Source: Salvia splendens (Eukaryota; Streptophyta; Magnoliopsida; Lamiales; Lamiaceae). From it: a stretch of 64,000 nucleotides of DNA. Below the pieces are notes generated by a model. It had not been told where the DNA came from and ran no database searches. It saw nothing but the letters and a program-made list of their open reading frames with translations. The position numbers and the translations under genes were made by a program. Positions 54,731 through 64,000 of this stretch are shown here, in pieces (the stretch's first letter is position 1; every line of letters starts with the position of its first letter). The DNA lies in contig NC_056040.1 of assembly GCF_004379255.2 (NCBI RefSeq), positions 5,374,257 through 5,438,256 on the forward strand. Direction: 5' to 3'.

Positions 54731-54835
54731 GGGGGTTTCAGCTGGCGGATTGGTGCCGCCGATGGCTCTGATTATGTCGGTTAGATCTCCTTGATTGTAA
54801 TTCTCCATCCTCTTTAGCAAGTCACGACTGCGCAT
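54731..54835 (-). pseudogene. Captured fragment resembling the N-terminus of a group IIe WRKY factor
   Basis: The minus strand reads SRDLLKRMENYNQGDLTDII followed by RAIGG and PPAETP. The phrase MENxQGDLTDxxRxIGG is characteristic of WRKY14/35-like N-termini. The WRKY domain is not present and a second frame follows after ETP. The fragment lies opposite in strand to the GT47 piece within the same Pack-MULE. The match rests on about 20 residues, so it is less certain. Confidence 0.45.
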
Positions 54836-55281
54836 AATCGCTGCTGTCTCATTTGGATCCTTCGATTTGATCGCAGCAAATTAGAACGTGCAGTTTCCGA
54901 TTGAAGCTTGCTGTTGCTGCAGAACTGAAAAACCTAATTTAGGAAGTTGGCAAAACAAGAGAGATTAAGCTTTAGAGAGAGAGATTAAGAAATATTTTAA
55001 TTAGAGGGTTTTAACTTTTAAGAAGGTTTGGATTATTTAATTGGCGGAAATGAAGACATCAAAAGGGTCAAAATTGTGCAATTGTTTCTCGCCATCCACG
55101 TCAACATTCAGGCATGCCACATAGGACGCTTAGTTGCTAGAAAACATCGGGTCAGGTCAATTTGGGAGATACCTGCGACCCGGTAAAGTTAGTGACTTTA
55201 TACGCCAATTTTATAGGTAGTGGGAAAAATCGGAATTCGGGTAAAGTTGGTAACTTTTAAGGCAGTTATCCCTAAATAATA

Positions 55282-56966
55282 ACGAGGCACATATTGAATA
55301 CTTTAATTTCATATGACTTCGAAAAATTGTTCTAGATGAGATGCAATCAGTACTTTCCAGTTAGCCTAGTGTTGATTGAGTATATTAATTCATATTTACA
55401 TCATCTAAATAAACTTTTATGATCATTAGCCATTTCTCAATCAGTTTATGCCTGAACTATAAACTAGTTTTCTTGTGCAAAATCCCTTAAATAATGGAAT
55501 ATGAAGTCTATACCACAAAATATTATTTTTGTTTGCTTTATTACATGCCAACATTAATCAAGAACAATTGGACAAGGGACAAGATGGTGGTTGTATTGTA
55601 TTTACCTAAAAATTAGATATGTCTATATTTATAGATGGTGGTAAAGCAATAATGAATTACGCGGCTTGATTTGTAGTTACATGCCCTGCAACTACTAGAA
55701 GTCATTATAAGTATAAATGTGGACATATATTTAATTGGAGCTTCTCGAATCTCGAGCATCAAAATAGATAAGGAATGAATTACAAGCTGGAGAATAAAAT
55801 CATAAGTCGGTAAAGAAATAGGAGAACGCCAATAATGAACAATAATATTATCCCAAAATAAAAATGGCGAATCAAGATTAAAGAGGATGAAATTACTTTT
55901 TAAAGGTAAGAATGGAAAAGAAATAAGAGTGAGAATTTCTTATCCATCATTATCCCTTATAAGTTACTACTATAACCAAAGTGAATGCAACCTAAGGTTA
56001 GTAATTAGTAACATAAGATTATATTTATGTAAAGTAAAGATTTTTAGAGAGAGAGAGAGATCATGATAAAGAGAAGATTAGGAAAAAGTAGATGAATTAA
56101 TTCTTATGATGAGAGCCTAAAATATGTACTTAAGCGAAGGAGCTGACAGATTAGTGATGAAGGAAGAAACATATTTTTACGTAATTAGCTGTTAATCTTT
56201 GAAATTAGCAGACCGATTAGGAATTTAGGCAGTTCCATTGTATTTGATTTGATTCTCGTGCTATCATTATGCCATAGCAAAAGTTAGATAAATCTTTAGT
56301 ATTGGGGATAAAGGCATAGTGATAAAATACAAACTCTAAATAGTAACAAATTTAAAATTATAATATTTTGAGTTTATATAATATTTGAAGTTCGCGTTTG
56401 ATCACATTCAATATTTGATCACATTCAATAAGATATCCACTTACGCCCAATTAGTAGAACATAAAAATGTCTTTTTCATTTTGGAAATTTGACTAAATGT
56501 TATTTATAAGAAGTTAGACTAAAATAATTTTAGAATATTTGGTGACAAAGACTACGAAACTATTGATTCTTCACCCGCCAAAATGGAATGTGCATCGTCT
56601 CTTACCCTTGACTTGCAAATATTATACAAGAAGAAAAAGGAATAAGCATCAAAATTAGACATATTAAGTGTTCATTTAACATGTCACATTCTATACAAAT
56701 ATCATGGTATCCATTTTGCATTCAAGCACTCTTCCAAAATAGACAGCGGATACTGCAAGCCATTTTACTCCAAATCCAACATACAGAATTCAAGATCCTT
56801 GAGAATTTTTACATACCTGGGAATCTGCAAAATCAAGAATTCAACTACACATTCAATTTCAAGTGCCTGTGTCTTGCTTTGTCAGATAACTTAAGCCGAA
56901 AGCTGCAAAAATTGGTGGTGAAGACATTTGACCAGTGTCAAGGAAGTGAATCTTGTGACTTGGATG
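55282..56966. other. Intergenic DNA and 3' flank of the receptor kinase
   Basis: AT-rich. No supported gene. The 99-codon + strand ORF at 56681-56980 lies against the 3' end of the kinase gene and has no family features. Confidence 0.5.
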
Positions 56967-59603
56967 TCATGCTACCCTGAGTAGACCGGCATCGTCATCC
57001 ATGCACAGGTCGACAATTTCCACCTTATGCGCATTCGAGCCTTCATCCTTGATCCCGTTCAAAGCATCCAGCACTTCTTGCATCGATGGTCTCATATCCT
57101 TCTCCTGCTGCAGACATCTGAAAGCCAATTCTGCAACCAACGTAACCATCCTTCTCACGGAACCATTCGTGTTGAATTCAAGACTTGAATCAACCAGCTC
57201 GTGCAATGTATGGTTTTGAATCTTGTTGATAGCCATGTTTGATAAATTGATGTCATGGCGATGCCTGTTGGTATCTACTGCCGGCAGTGATGATATGAGC
57301 TCAATTAGCACAACCCCAAAGCTGTACACGTCGCTCTTCTCTGTGAGTTGGTAGCACTGGTAGTACTCAGGGTCCACATAGCCGGGAGTCCCTTGTGGAG
57401 CAGTCGACACATGAGTTACGTCGTTGGGGAATAGCCTCGACAACCCAAAATCAGCAACTTTTACATGGAAATCATTGTCCAGAAGAATGTTGGTGGTTTT
57501 GACATCCCGGTGTATGATATCTGATTTATGTAGATAAGCTAATGCATCAGCTGTTTCCACAGCAATTTGTAACCTAATAGGCCAAGATAGCAAGCCCGAT
57601 TTGGCACGTTTTCCATGCAGATGATCTGCCACTGTCCCATTCGGTACATATTCATACACCAGCAGTAGCTCCTGGCTTCTCCTAGAAGTGCAACCATAGA
57701 GTGTCACAAGGTATTGGTGCCTTAACCGAGTCAGAATCTCAATCTCATTTATGAACTGCTCTGCGCGCTTGAAATTGTTCTCGTATAAGCGCTTAACTGC
57801 AACTACTCGACCATCAGAAAGCACCCCTGTTTGAAAAATTGAAAATAACATTTTCAGCTCCTGCACTTAACAAAGAGAAGACTATTTTTTTAATCATGAT
57901 GATCGCGAAGGATGGGATACGAACCATAGTATACAGTACCAAATCCACCATCTCCAAGTTCTCTTGAACGATCAAATTTGTTTGTGGCTTCTTCAAGTTC
58001 GGCGCAGCTGAAGACCTGCACCCCAAATTCTGAACTTTCCCTACCAAAGTCCGACTTTGTAGATGGATAGGAAGGCATGCTTTTGGTGTAATGATTTGAA
58101 GGCAAGGAAAGGAGGCCTCTCATTGAAGGAGAAGAACGAATATCCTTGCTTGAGGTCTGAGAGGACATCAATGCAAGCTTCTGCTTCCTCTTTTGCCTAC
58201 AATGGAAAATCAACCATCCCAGGCCAACACCGGTAAGAATTGCACCTGCTATGAAAAGACCTGCACACGCACATAACGAAAACATATTACGCTTTTCTAG
58301 CATTAAACATTTGTGTTAAAGACCATAACTTCTGCACTTCCAATGGCAGCGTACCTATACTCCTTTCCCTATTTCGGTTTCCTGCAGCAACCAAGAATTC
58401 ACAAATAAGAGTATGTATAGAATTCTAAGAACCTCAGGATTATACTACACAACTAGGAACAAAACTGGAAGTTAACCGGCTTATATAGAATAATTGAGAT
58501 GAAGAACATCTCTACTCTAACCAATTTACATGGCAGCACTAATGAAACAATCAACAAGTTTATAATCTATTCCAGAGTCATTACATACAAATGAATTTTC
58601 AAAAAATGGCATTGCTATATACCTTTCCCAACTCTGCAACTACGATTCTACTCACATAAACATGTCATTCACAGTGATTCAAATAACAACCATAACATCA
58701 TGCCATTATCTACAAATTCAATTCAAACAATTCAACCATGAACATGACCAATCAATGACACAATCTAACTACCTAATTCACCAATTCCAATCAAACACAC
58801 AGATAATTACCGTCTGGAGCATCCTCGGGACTAGGTGCCGGCGGGAGCGTCAAAGGAAAAGGACAAACCCTGTCGCCGCAAATGCAAATGAGCTGATCCG
58901 TAAACCCGCATTGCCCGCCCAAATTTTTGCATTGGGAGCACAATCTCTCATCCCGCACGCTGTAACTGACGTGGAAACCCTGCATCAACGCCTCCCCAAG
59001 GCTCAGCGTGGAGTTCGTCAGCCGATCGCCGGCGATCTTCAACATCGGCACATTCAGACTAATGTTGCAGGTCATGATTTTCAGAATCGGATCGATGGGA
59101 AGTGGCCCGACCCAATAAAACGCGCTCGAGAGATTAGAATTAGTGGAATTGCACTTGATGCGATTGTCTCGCCCGATTCCCAAATCCGTCGTGTTTCTCC
59201 CCGTCGAATTGAAGTCGGATGTGTTGCAGCCGTATACCATAGTGAGTTGCTCGTTTTGGGGGAGAGTGTTGTATGTGAAATAAGAGGTGTTTAGGGTTAC
59301 GTTGCGGAATTGGGAAGGGCAAGTGTTGTTGTAGAGATCGGAGCGGGCGAGGAGGAGCGATTTCTGATTCTGATCGAGGTGGAGGACGCGGAAGGTGCCG
59401 GCGAGGTCGGTGGTGTTTCCGGTACGGCAGGTGAGGGCGAAATCGGGGATTCCGCAGTGGGAGGGGCGGTCGCCGCCGTGGAAGGGGAATGTTACGTTGG
59501 TGATGGAGCCGCAGGAGAAGGTGCGGTCGCAGTTGGGGTAGGAGTCGGTCTGGCAATGCGCCGCGGCGAAGAGGAGGGCGGGGAGAAGGAGGAGGAGGGG
59601 CAT
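56967..59603 (-). CDS. LRK10L: LRK10L-type receptor-like kinase (GUB_WAK ectodomain)
   Basis: Four exons, 58811-59603, 58355-58381, 57925-58260 and 56967-57826, all GT-AG and in frame, 671 residues. A signal peptide (MPLLLLLPALLFAAAHC) precedes a Cys-rich, N-glycosylated GUB_WAK domain (CGSITNVTFPFHGGDRPSHC) and a WAK-associated C-terminal domain (CSQCKNLGGQCGFTDQLICI). Exon 2 is a 9-codon linker. Exon 3 encodes the membrane helix LFIAGAILTGVGLGWLIF. The kinase starts at GDGGFGTVYYG and has VAVKRLYENN, IIHRDVKTTNILL (RD type), DFGLSRL and GTPGYVDPEY. It belongs to the LEAF RUST 10-like family, which is linked to pathogen and ABA responses. Ectodomain ligands are unknown, with cell-wall pectin possible by analogy with WAKs. 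It appears intact. Confidence 0.94.
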
Positions 59604-59835
59604 GGTGGCGGTGGAGGAGTGAGAGGGATGGAGTTGGTGAGTTTAGGCATGGTGGGGTGGGGTTGGGAGGTATTTGAACGTTGAATTCAATTGGAATCGG
59701 AGCATAGCTGCCTTTTGTTGACTCTCATGTCGTTTTCGGAATCATAGGGATTTTTTTATTCGTAAATTGGCGACTTTCATTTGTACCAAAATCAATCTCA
59801 ATCTTACGTTGCTGCCTTTCATACTATTAATATTA

Positions 59836-61021
59836 GAGGGAACATCATTTTAGGTCAACGAACTTTGCCAAAGTATTATTTTAGGTCCGTGAACTTTGAA
59901 AATCTTATTTTAGGTCCGTGAACTTTGAGTTAGTATCATTTTAGGTCCTTTTTACTATTTCCAAGTTTTTTGGGACGAAAATACCCTCAATACATTAAAT
60001 GTATATATTTTTAATAAATTTACCATATACTCATATTTTTTTTATAAATATCTTTACAATATATTTTTGACAAGTTTTCTAAATATAATTTGACCTTAAA
60101 TATTATCACTTAATTTTGTGACATGCAAGTAAAATTGCTTCTTCAATTTTTTATCTTATTTTTTTTAATGTTGAATAAATAACTTTACTCTAATAAAAAA
60201 AATTGAATAAAGATCTTTTCTTGCATGTTACAAAATTAAATTATAATATTGAAGGTCAAATTATATTTAGAAAATTTGTCAAAAATATATTGTAAAGATA
60301 TTTATAAAAAGATCTTTATTCAATTTTTTATTATTAAAGAAAAGTTCTTTATTCAATTTTAAAAAAAATTAATATAAAAAATTGAAGAAGCAATTTTACT
60401 TGCATGTCACAAAATTAAGTGATAATATTTAAGGTCAAATTATATTTAGAAAATTTGTCAAAAATATATTGTAAAGATATTTATAAAAAATATGAGTATA
60501 TGATAAATTTATTAAAAATATATATATTTTAAGGTATTGAGGGTATTTTCGTCCCAAAAAACTTGGAAATAGTAAAAAGGACCTAAAATGATACTAACTC
60601 AAAGTTCACGGACCTAAAATAAGATTTTCAAAGTTCACGGACCTAAAATGATACTTTGGCAAAGTTCGTTGACCTAAAATGATGTTCCCTCAAAAAAATA
60701 AGATAAAAAATTGAAGAAGCAATTTTACTTGCATGTCACAAAATTAAGTGATAATATTTAAGGTCAAATTATATTTAGAAAACTTGTCAAAAATATATTG
60801 TAAAGATATTTATAAAAAAAATATGAGTATATGGTAAATTTATTAAAAATATATACATTTAATGTATTGAGGGTATTTTCGTCCAAAAAAACTTGGAAAT
60901 AGTAAAAAGGACCTAAAATGATACTAACTCAAAGTTCACGGACCTAAAATAAGATTTTCAAAGTTTACGGATCTAAAATGATACTTTGTCAAAGTTCGTA
61001 GACCTAAAATGATGTTCCCTC
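59836..61021. mobile_element. Long-TIR MULE derivative with a duplicated right arm
   Basis: Left end GAGGGAACATCATTTTAGGTC and right end GACCTAAAATGATGTTCCCTC are complementary. The 9-bp duplication TTAATATTA occurs at 59827-59835 and 61022-61030. The inverted arm is about 330 bp and includes three GACCTAAAAT/GTCCGTGAACTTTG modules. A further right-hand arm ends at about 60690, so the right TIR is present twice (to 60690 and to 61021). No ORF. Confidence 0.85.
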
Positions 61022-61030
61022 TTAATATTA

Positions 61031-62890
61031 TTATGTTTTTTGCATCTCACGAGTAACGACTATAGGTGGTGAATTGTGATTGATATTTTTAGGCGGTGGT
61101 GGTGGTGGTGGGGTTCTATTTGTTTGGGAGAAGCAACTAAGCAAATGCAAATCCATAATTGGTCGGCTCTTCTTTGACTCATTCGCTGACACAGATATTG
61201 ATTGCATTGAATATTTGATTTGACGGTCGGCGGTGGGTCGCGAACCGTTGCCTTGTCTCGTCCGGTTTGGCACGTTAAACCGTCTGATATTTGAGCCGTT
61301 TTGAACCTCCTAAGCCGGCCGGTTCGGCTGGAAACCATGAACCGATCGAACCAGTTCAAACCACGTTTTTACTTTTTTTTTTTCAGATCTAAATCATTTG
61401 AAACAGTTTCTCTCATCATTTTGATATGAACGCATCATTTCGCATATACCCACCCACTCCAGTAACTCCTCTCTGTGAAATCTGGTGCCACTTTATTCAC
61501 CATCGCAGGCCTCTTCTCTTGCACCGATTTAATCTGGTTAGAACAGAGGCAAAATTGAAAAGAATAGAGAGGGGCTGCGAAATTGAAAAGGCAAGGAGAA
61601 AGTGACATGGAAAGGCAGCTGCGAAATTGAATAGGGAAAACGAGAGAAACTGAAAAAACAAAGTTTCTAACTTTAAAAGAGAGGCGACATGTGATAACCT
61701 ACATCATTTAATTAAAAAAAATTAAAAATAAATAACCATTCACCTCTTTCTACAGCAATGACCGGATCTGGCTGTGCTAAATGCCCCGGGGGATACTGTG
61801 CTAAAAGCCACAGCAGGCACACATATTTTACTAATAAAAGAAATATTAAAATATTAAATTTATTTTATATAAAATAATAGCTTGTTTGCAACAGCACCCT
61901 CTGCTATAGGTGTGAGCACAACCCGCAATGACCACTCGCCACATTTAATAAAGCCACGGCAGGGGATCCAAACCCACAATAACCACTCACCACATGTAAC
62001 AAAAGTGGAGAGTTTTGGTAATTGTAAAAGAATAATATAATGATTTGAGTATGTAATACATATAAATTCTGCAACCTACCAACCTCCTTAGACTATTAAA
62101 ATCAAATAAAAATTAAAAACCTCTCTAATTATTATTACTATTAATAATTAAAATAGGAGTATATATTTAATTACTATACCATTCCGGTTCGACCAATGGT
62201 TCAATCAATCATACTAGTAAAATCGTGAATCAGTTTCACCGGTTCACTCACCGATAGATGGTGGTGGGCTTTATGTAAATCAAGTCAAATTTATAGGCTA
62301 TGATGCCATTTAAGTAGAAAATAATCTAAAAATAATTAGTACTCCTAGATTATACTACTCCCTTCGCTCACCAATACTTGGCACAACCGGATACAAATTT
62401 AAAAAGTTAGTAATCAATGACGGACCCAGAAAATAGTACCCATTGGGGTCGGAAACAATGAAATTTAATAGATAAAAATGTAATATTTACATAAATATTT
62501 TAAAACATTACAGTAGCAACATTTTTTTGTCCCAGATTTTTTACGTGGGATAGTTGATTTATATGTATATACAAAATGACAAATTTTTAGTACTCAATAT
62601 TTTTTTATTAATTTAAAAAAATCAGTAAAATAAAATAGAAATACTAATGAAACTAGTAAAGCAAAAATTTGAAAACTAACTATGTTGAACTAATCCAGTA
62701 CCAAAACTAACTAAAGCCCCATAATAAAATAGGCCCAAAACTTTTGGCCTTTTACTTAACTAAAGCAACCTTCGTCTTCCTCATCTTTCCACTGTAGAAT
62801 ATTTGAATTTACTGTGTTACTTCCCCAATCTCTCACCTCAATTCTTCCTACTATTGTTTCCCTCTCTTCTTATTTTCTAGAAAATGTAAA
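61031..62890. other. Intergenic DNA, repeats only
   Basis: A (GGT)n tract at about 61094-61112. GGTTCGGCTGG/GAACCGATCGAACC words at about 61310-61365 and 62185-62245 recall hAT subterminal repeats. A CTCCCTTCGCTC at 62362 resembles a Stowaway end without a partner. No supported gene. Confidence 0.45.
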
Positions 62891-62992
62891 TGGGTCACTC
62901 ACCTCTTAAAAGGCCTCATAAGGGGGAGGGTTATCCACACTTATATAGATTAAATGGGATCTTCACCAAGTTGATGTGGGACAGAATTTTTA
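62891..62992 (-). repeat. Second copy of the USE/TATA-like dispersed repeat
   Basis: The minus strand reads GTCCCACATCA (62982-62972), 24 bp, then TATATAAG (62947-62940). The next 60 bp align with 28222-28280 (GGATAAC.CT.CCCTTAT). It has the same spacing and order as the copy at 28170-28280. Confidence 0.6.
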
Positions 62993-63188
62993 GAGAATTT
63001 AACAAAAGGTCGAAGGATTGGATGTAATTCAAGTGATCGTGGGGTCGGAAGTGTATCTGTGATGGGTGGAAGATCGATTATGTCATTCTCCGGCAGTGCC
63101 TGGTGGACCGGTAGTGGGGTCGTTCGACCCCACCTAGGTCCGTCTCTGGGTCCAATGTTAACAATTCTGATGTATTTTTGAACCAAGA

Positions 63189-63324
63189 TAATACTATTTG
63201 TGAGATATTTTTTTGATCAGATGATAGTAATAGAAGTAAGAGATTCAAATCCCACGTAATACTATTTGTGAGATATTTTTTTGATCAGATGATAGTAATA
63301 GAAGTAAGAGATTCAAATCCCACT
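63189..63324. repeat. 68-bp direct duplication
   Basis: TAATACTATTTGTGAGATAT starts at 63189 and again at 63257. Both units end in GAGATTCAAATCCCAC. GATTCAAATCC resembles a Pol III B box, so a tRNA-derived SINE relic is possible, but no A box was placed. Confidence 0.7.
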
Positions 63325-64000
63325 GCTCGTATAGTTGCTTCCATCTCTCAGGCAAAAGTGTGAGGTCTCCATCTCTCAGGCACAAGTGTGAGGCCTTGGG
63401 GGATGGGCTTCTTGCAATCAGTGGCTTCTGGCAATCAGTGGGTTAAAGTATCCCCTTAACGGGCTACTGCGTATCCTGATTTAACTTAACCCCTTCACAT
63501 GATGTCGGGCCGAAATGCTGGGGGCTGCCAAGACAACGGAATTGCCTTTAATGCTGCAATGAAATAATGATTTTTTAATTTGCATCTTTATGCACATTTA
63601 AAACAGAAATGTCTAATTTTCCATAAAAACGCATCAGAATCCTTTTAAATAAATTATACATGGCGATCTCATATATTGTCAGATCAAAATTCAAATCTTC
63701 TTACTAGTTAAAAAAATTCATAAAATCTTTACCAAAAAGAAAATAAAATCATAAAACCATAAGTGATCATAGGAGTAAGACTAGGAGTATATAAATGTAG
63801 TTAGCAAACTTGGGATTGGCAATAGAGAGTAAGAGAAAAGTCAAAAGTGAATTTTCATTACCAAACTGCAACTGCAGCTTGGATTCTAACAATGATGTGA
63901 ACAAAAGTGAGAAGGCAACCCAACCCAACCCAACCCAACCCAACACCATGCATGATACCGTGTCTCCCCACCAACACAACATACAAATAGCAACATATAT
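63325..64000. other. Repeat-derived DNA to the window edge
   Basis: CATCTCTCAGGCA.AAGTGTGAGG occurs twice (63342, 63368), and CTTCT.GCAATCAGTGG twice near 63410-63440. An (AACCC)n microsatellite lies at about 63916-63942. Its unit differs from the plant telomere repeat. No gene. Confidence 0.5.

Larger units (their letters stand above)
53117..55272. mobile_element. Pack-MULE (Mutator-like element carrying host gene fragments)
   Basis: Inverted ends of about 95 bp: GAGATAACTGCCTTAAAAGT at the left pairs with ACTTTTAAGGCAGTTATCCC at the right. Both continue through TTTATAGGTAGTGG-type sequence. A 9-bp duplication TAAATAATA occurs at 53108-53116 and 55273-55281, as expected of Mutator elements. 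There is no transposase. The interior holds a GT47-like fragment (+), a WRKY-like fragment (-) and a Pro/Ser-rich stretch at 53370-53570 that may be part of the captured GT47 gene. Confidence 0.88.

Noticed and set aside
58662..59684. + strand ORFs of 124-210 codons opposite the receptor kinase exon 1
   Set aside because: They are antisense shadows of a GC-rich coding exon with a signal peptide and Cys pattern on the minus strand.
63916..63942. (AACCC)n read as an interstitial telomere repeat
   Set aside because: The plant telomere unit is CCCTAAA. This pentamer does not match it and is only a short microsatellite.

Overview
The window is nuclear DNA from a flowering plant, most likely a eudicot. 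Genes carry short GT-AG introns, and the families are plant-specific: a group IV calcium-dependent protein kinase, an LRK10L/WAK-type receptor kinase, a U-box/ARM ligase, a tandem CCCH protein and miR156/157. Intergenic DNA is AT-rich and dominated by transposable elements. I cannot name the species.

Layout, left to right. 1-196 is a truncated copy of a U-box gene. 1203-8750 is a Tat-lineage Ty3/gypsy element (copy A) with LTRs that look identical, an intact gag-protease ORF and a pol with one nonsense codon. 8756-13357 holds an orphan ARF-type GTPase exon, a probable solo LTR (9344-10930), a small unidentified ORF and a foldback region. 13358-14606 is a U-box/ARM gene (minus) with a frameshift. 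A second Tat element (copy B, minus, 14625-25005) sits 18 bp upstream of its ATG. Copy B has intact gag and pol and also an intron-containing gene on the opposite strand between pol and the 3' LTR.

25011-28590 is gene-free and MITE-rich. 28591-31803 (minus) is an intact 12-exon CDPK. 34476-34748 carries two MIR156/157-type hairpins (minus). 36160-38793 is a non-autonomous Copia element holding degenerate fragments of ribosomal protein eS7 and an HSP110-type HSP70. 41018-42498 (minus) is a two-exon tandem CCCH gene flanked by two complementary PIF/Harbinger derivatives, one with an ORF1 remnant and one with the transposase. 45890-47112 is a hAT-type element packed with CCGGTTCC-like motifs. 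51334-51735 is a small gene or pseudogene. 53117-55272 is a Pack-MULE holding GT47 and probable WRKY fragments. 56967-59603 (minus) is an intact four-exon LRK10L receptor kinase. 59836-61021 is a long-TIR MULE derivative. The last 3 kb hold repeats only.

The host genes share no obvious pathway, although CDPK, LRK10L and U-box families all recur in immune signalling. The main themes are element biology and host remodelling. Both Tat copies show a gag TAG in a tobamovirus-like readthrough context. Two unrelated elements have captured host exons. A young retrotransposon has separated a gene from its upstream region. The exon models of the CDPK, CCCH and LRK10L genes were assembled by hand and stay in frame across all introns.
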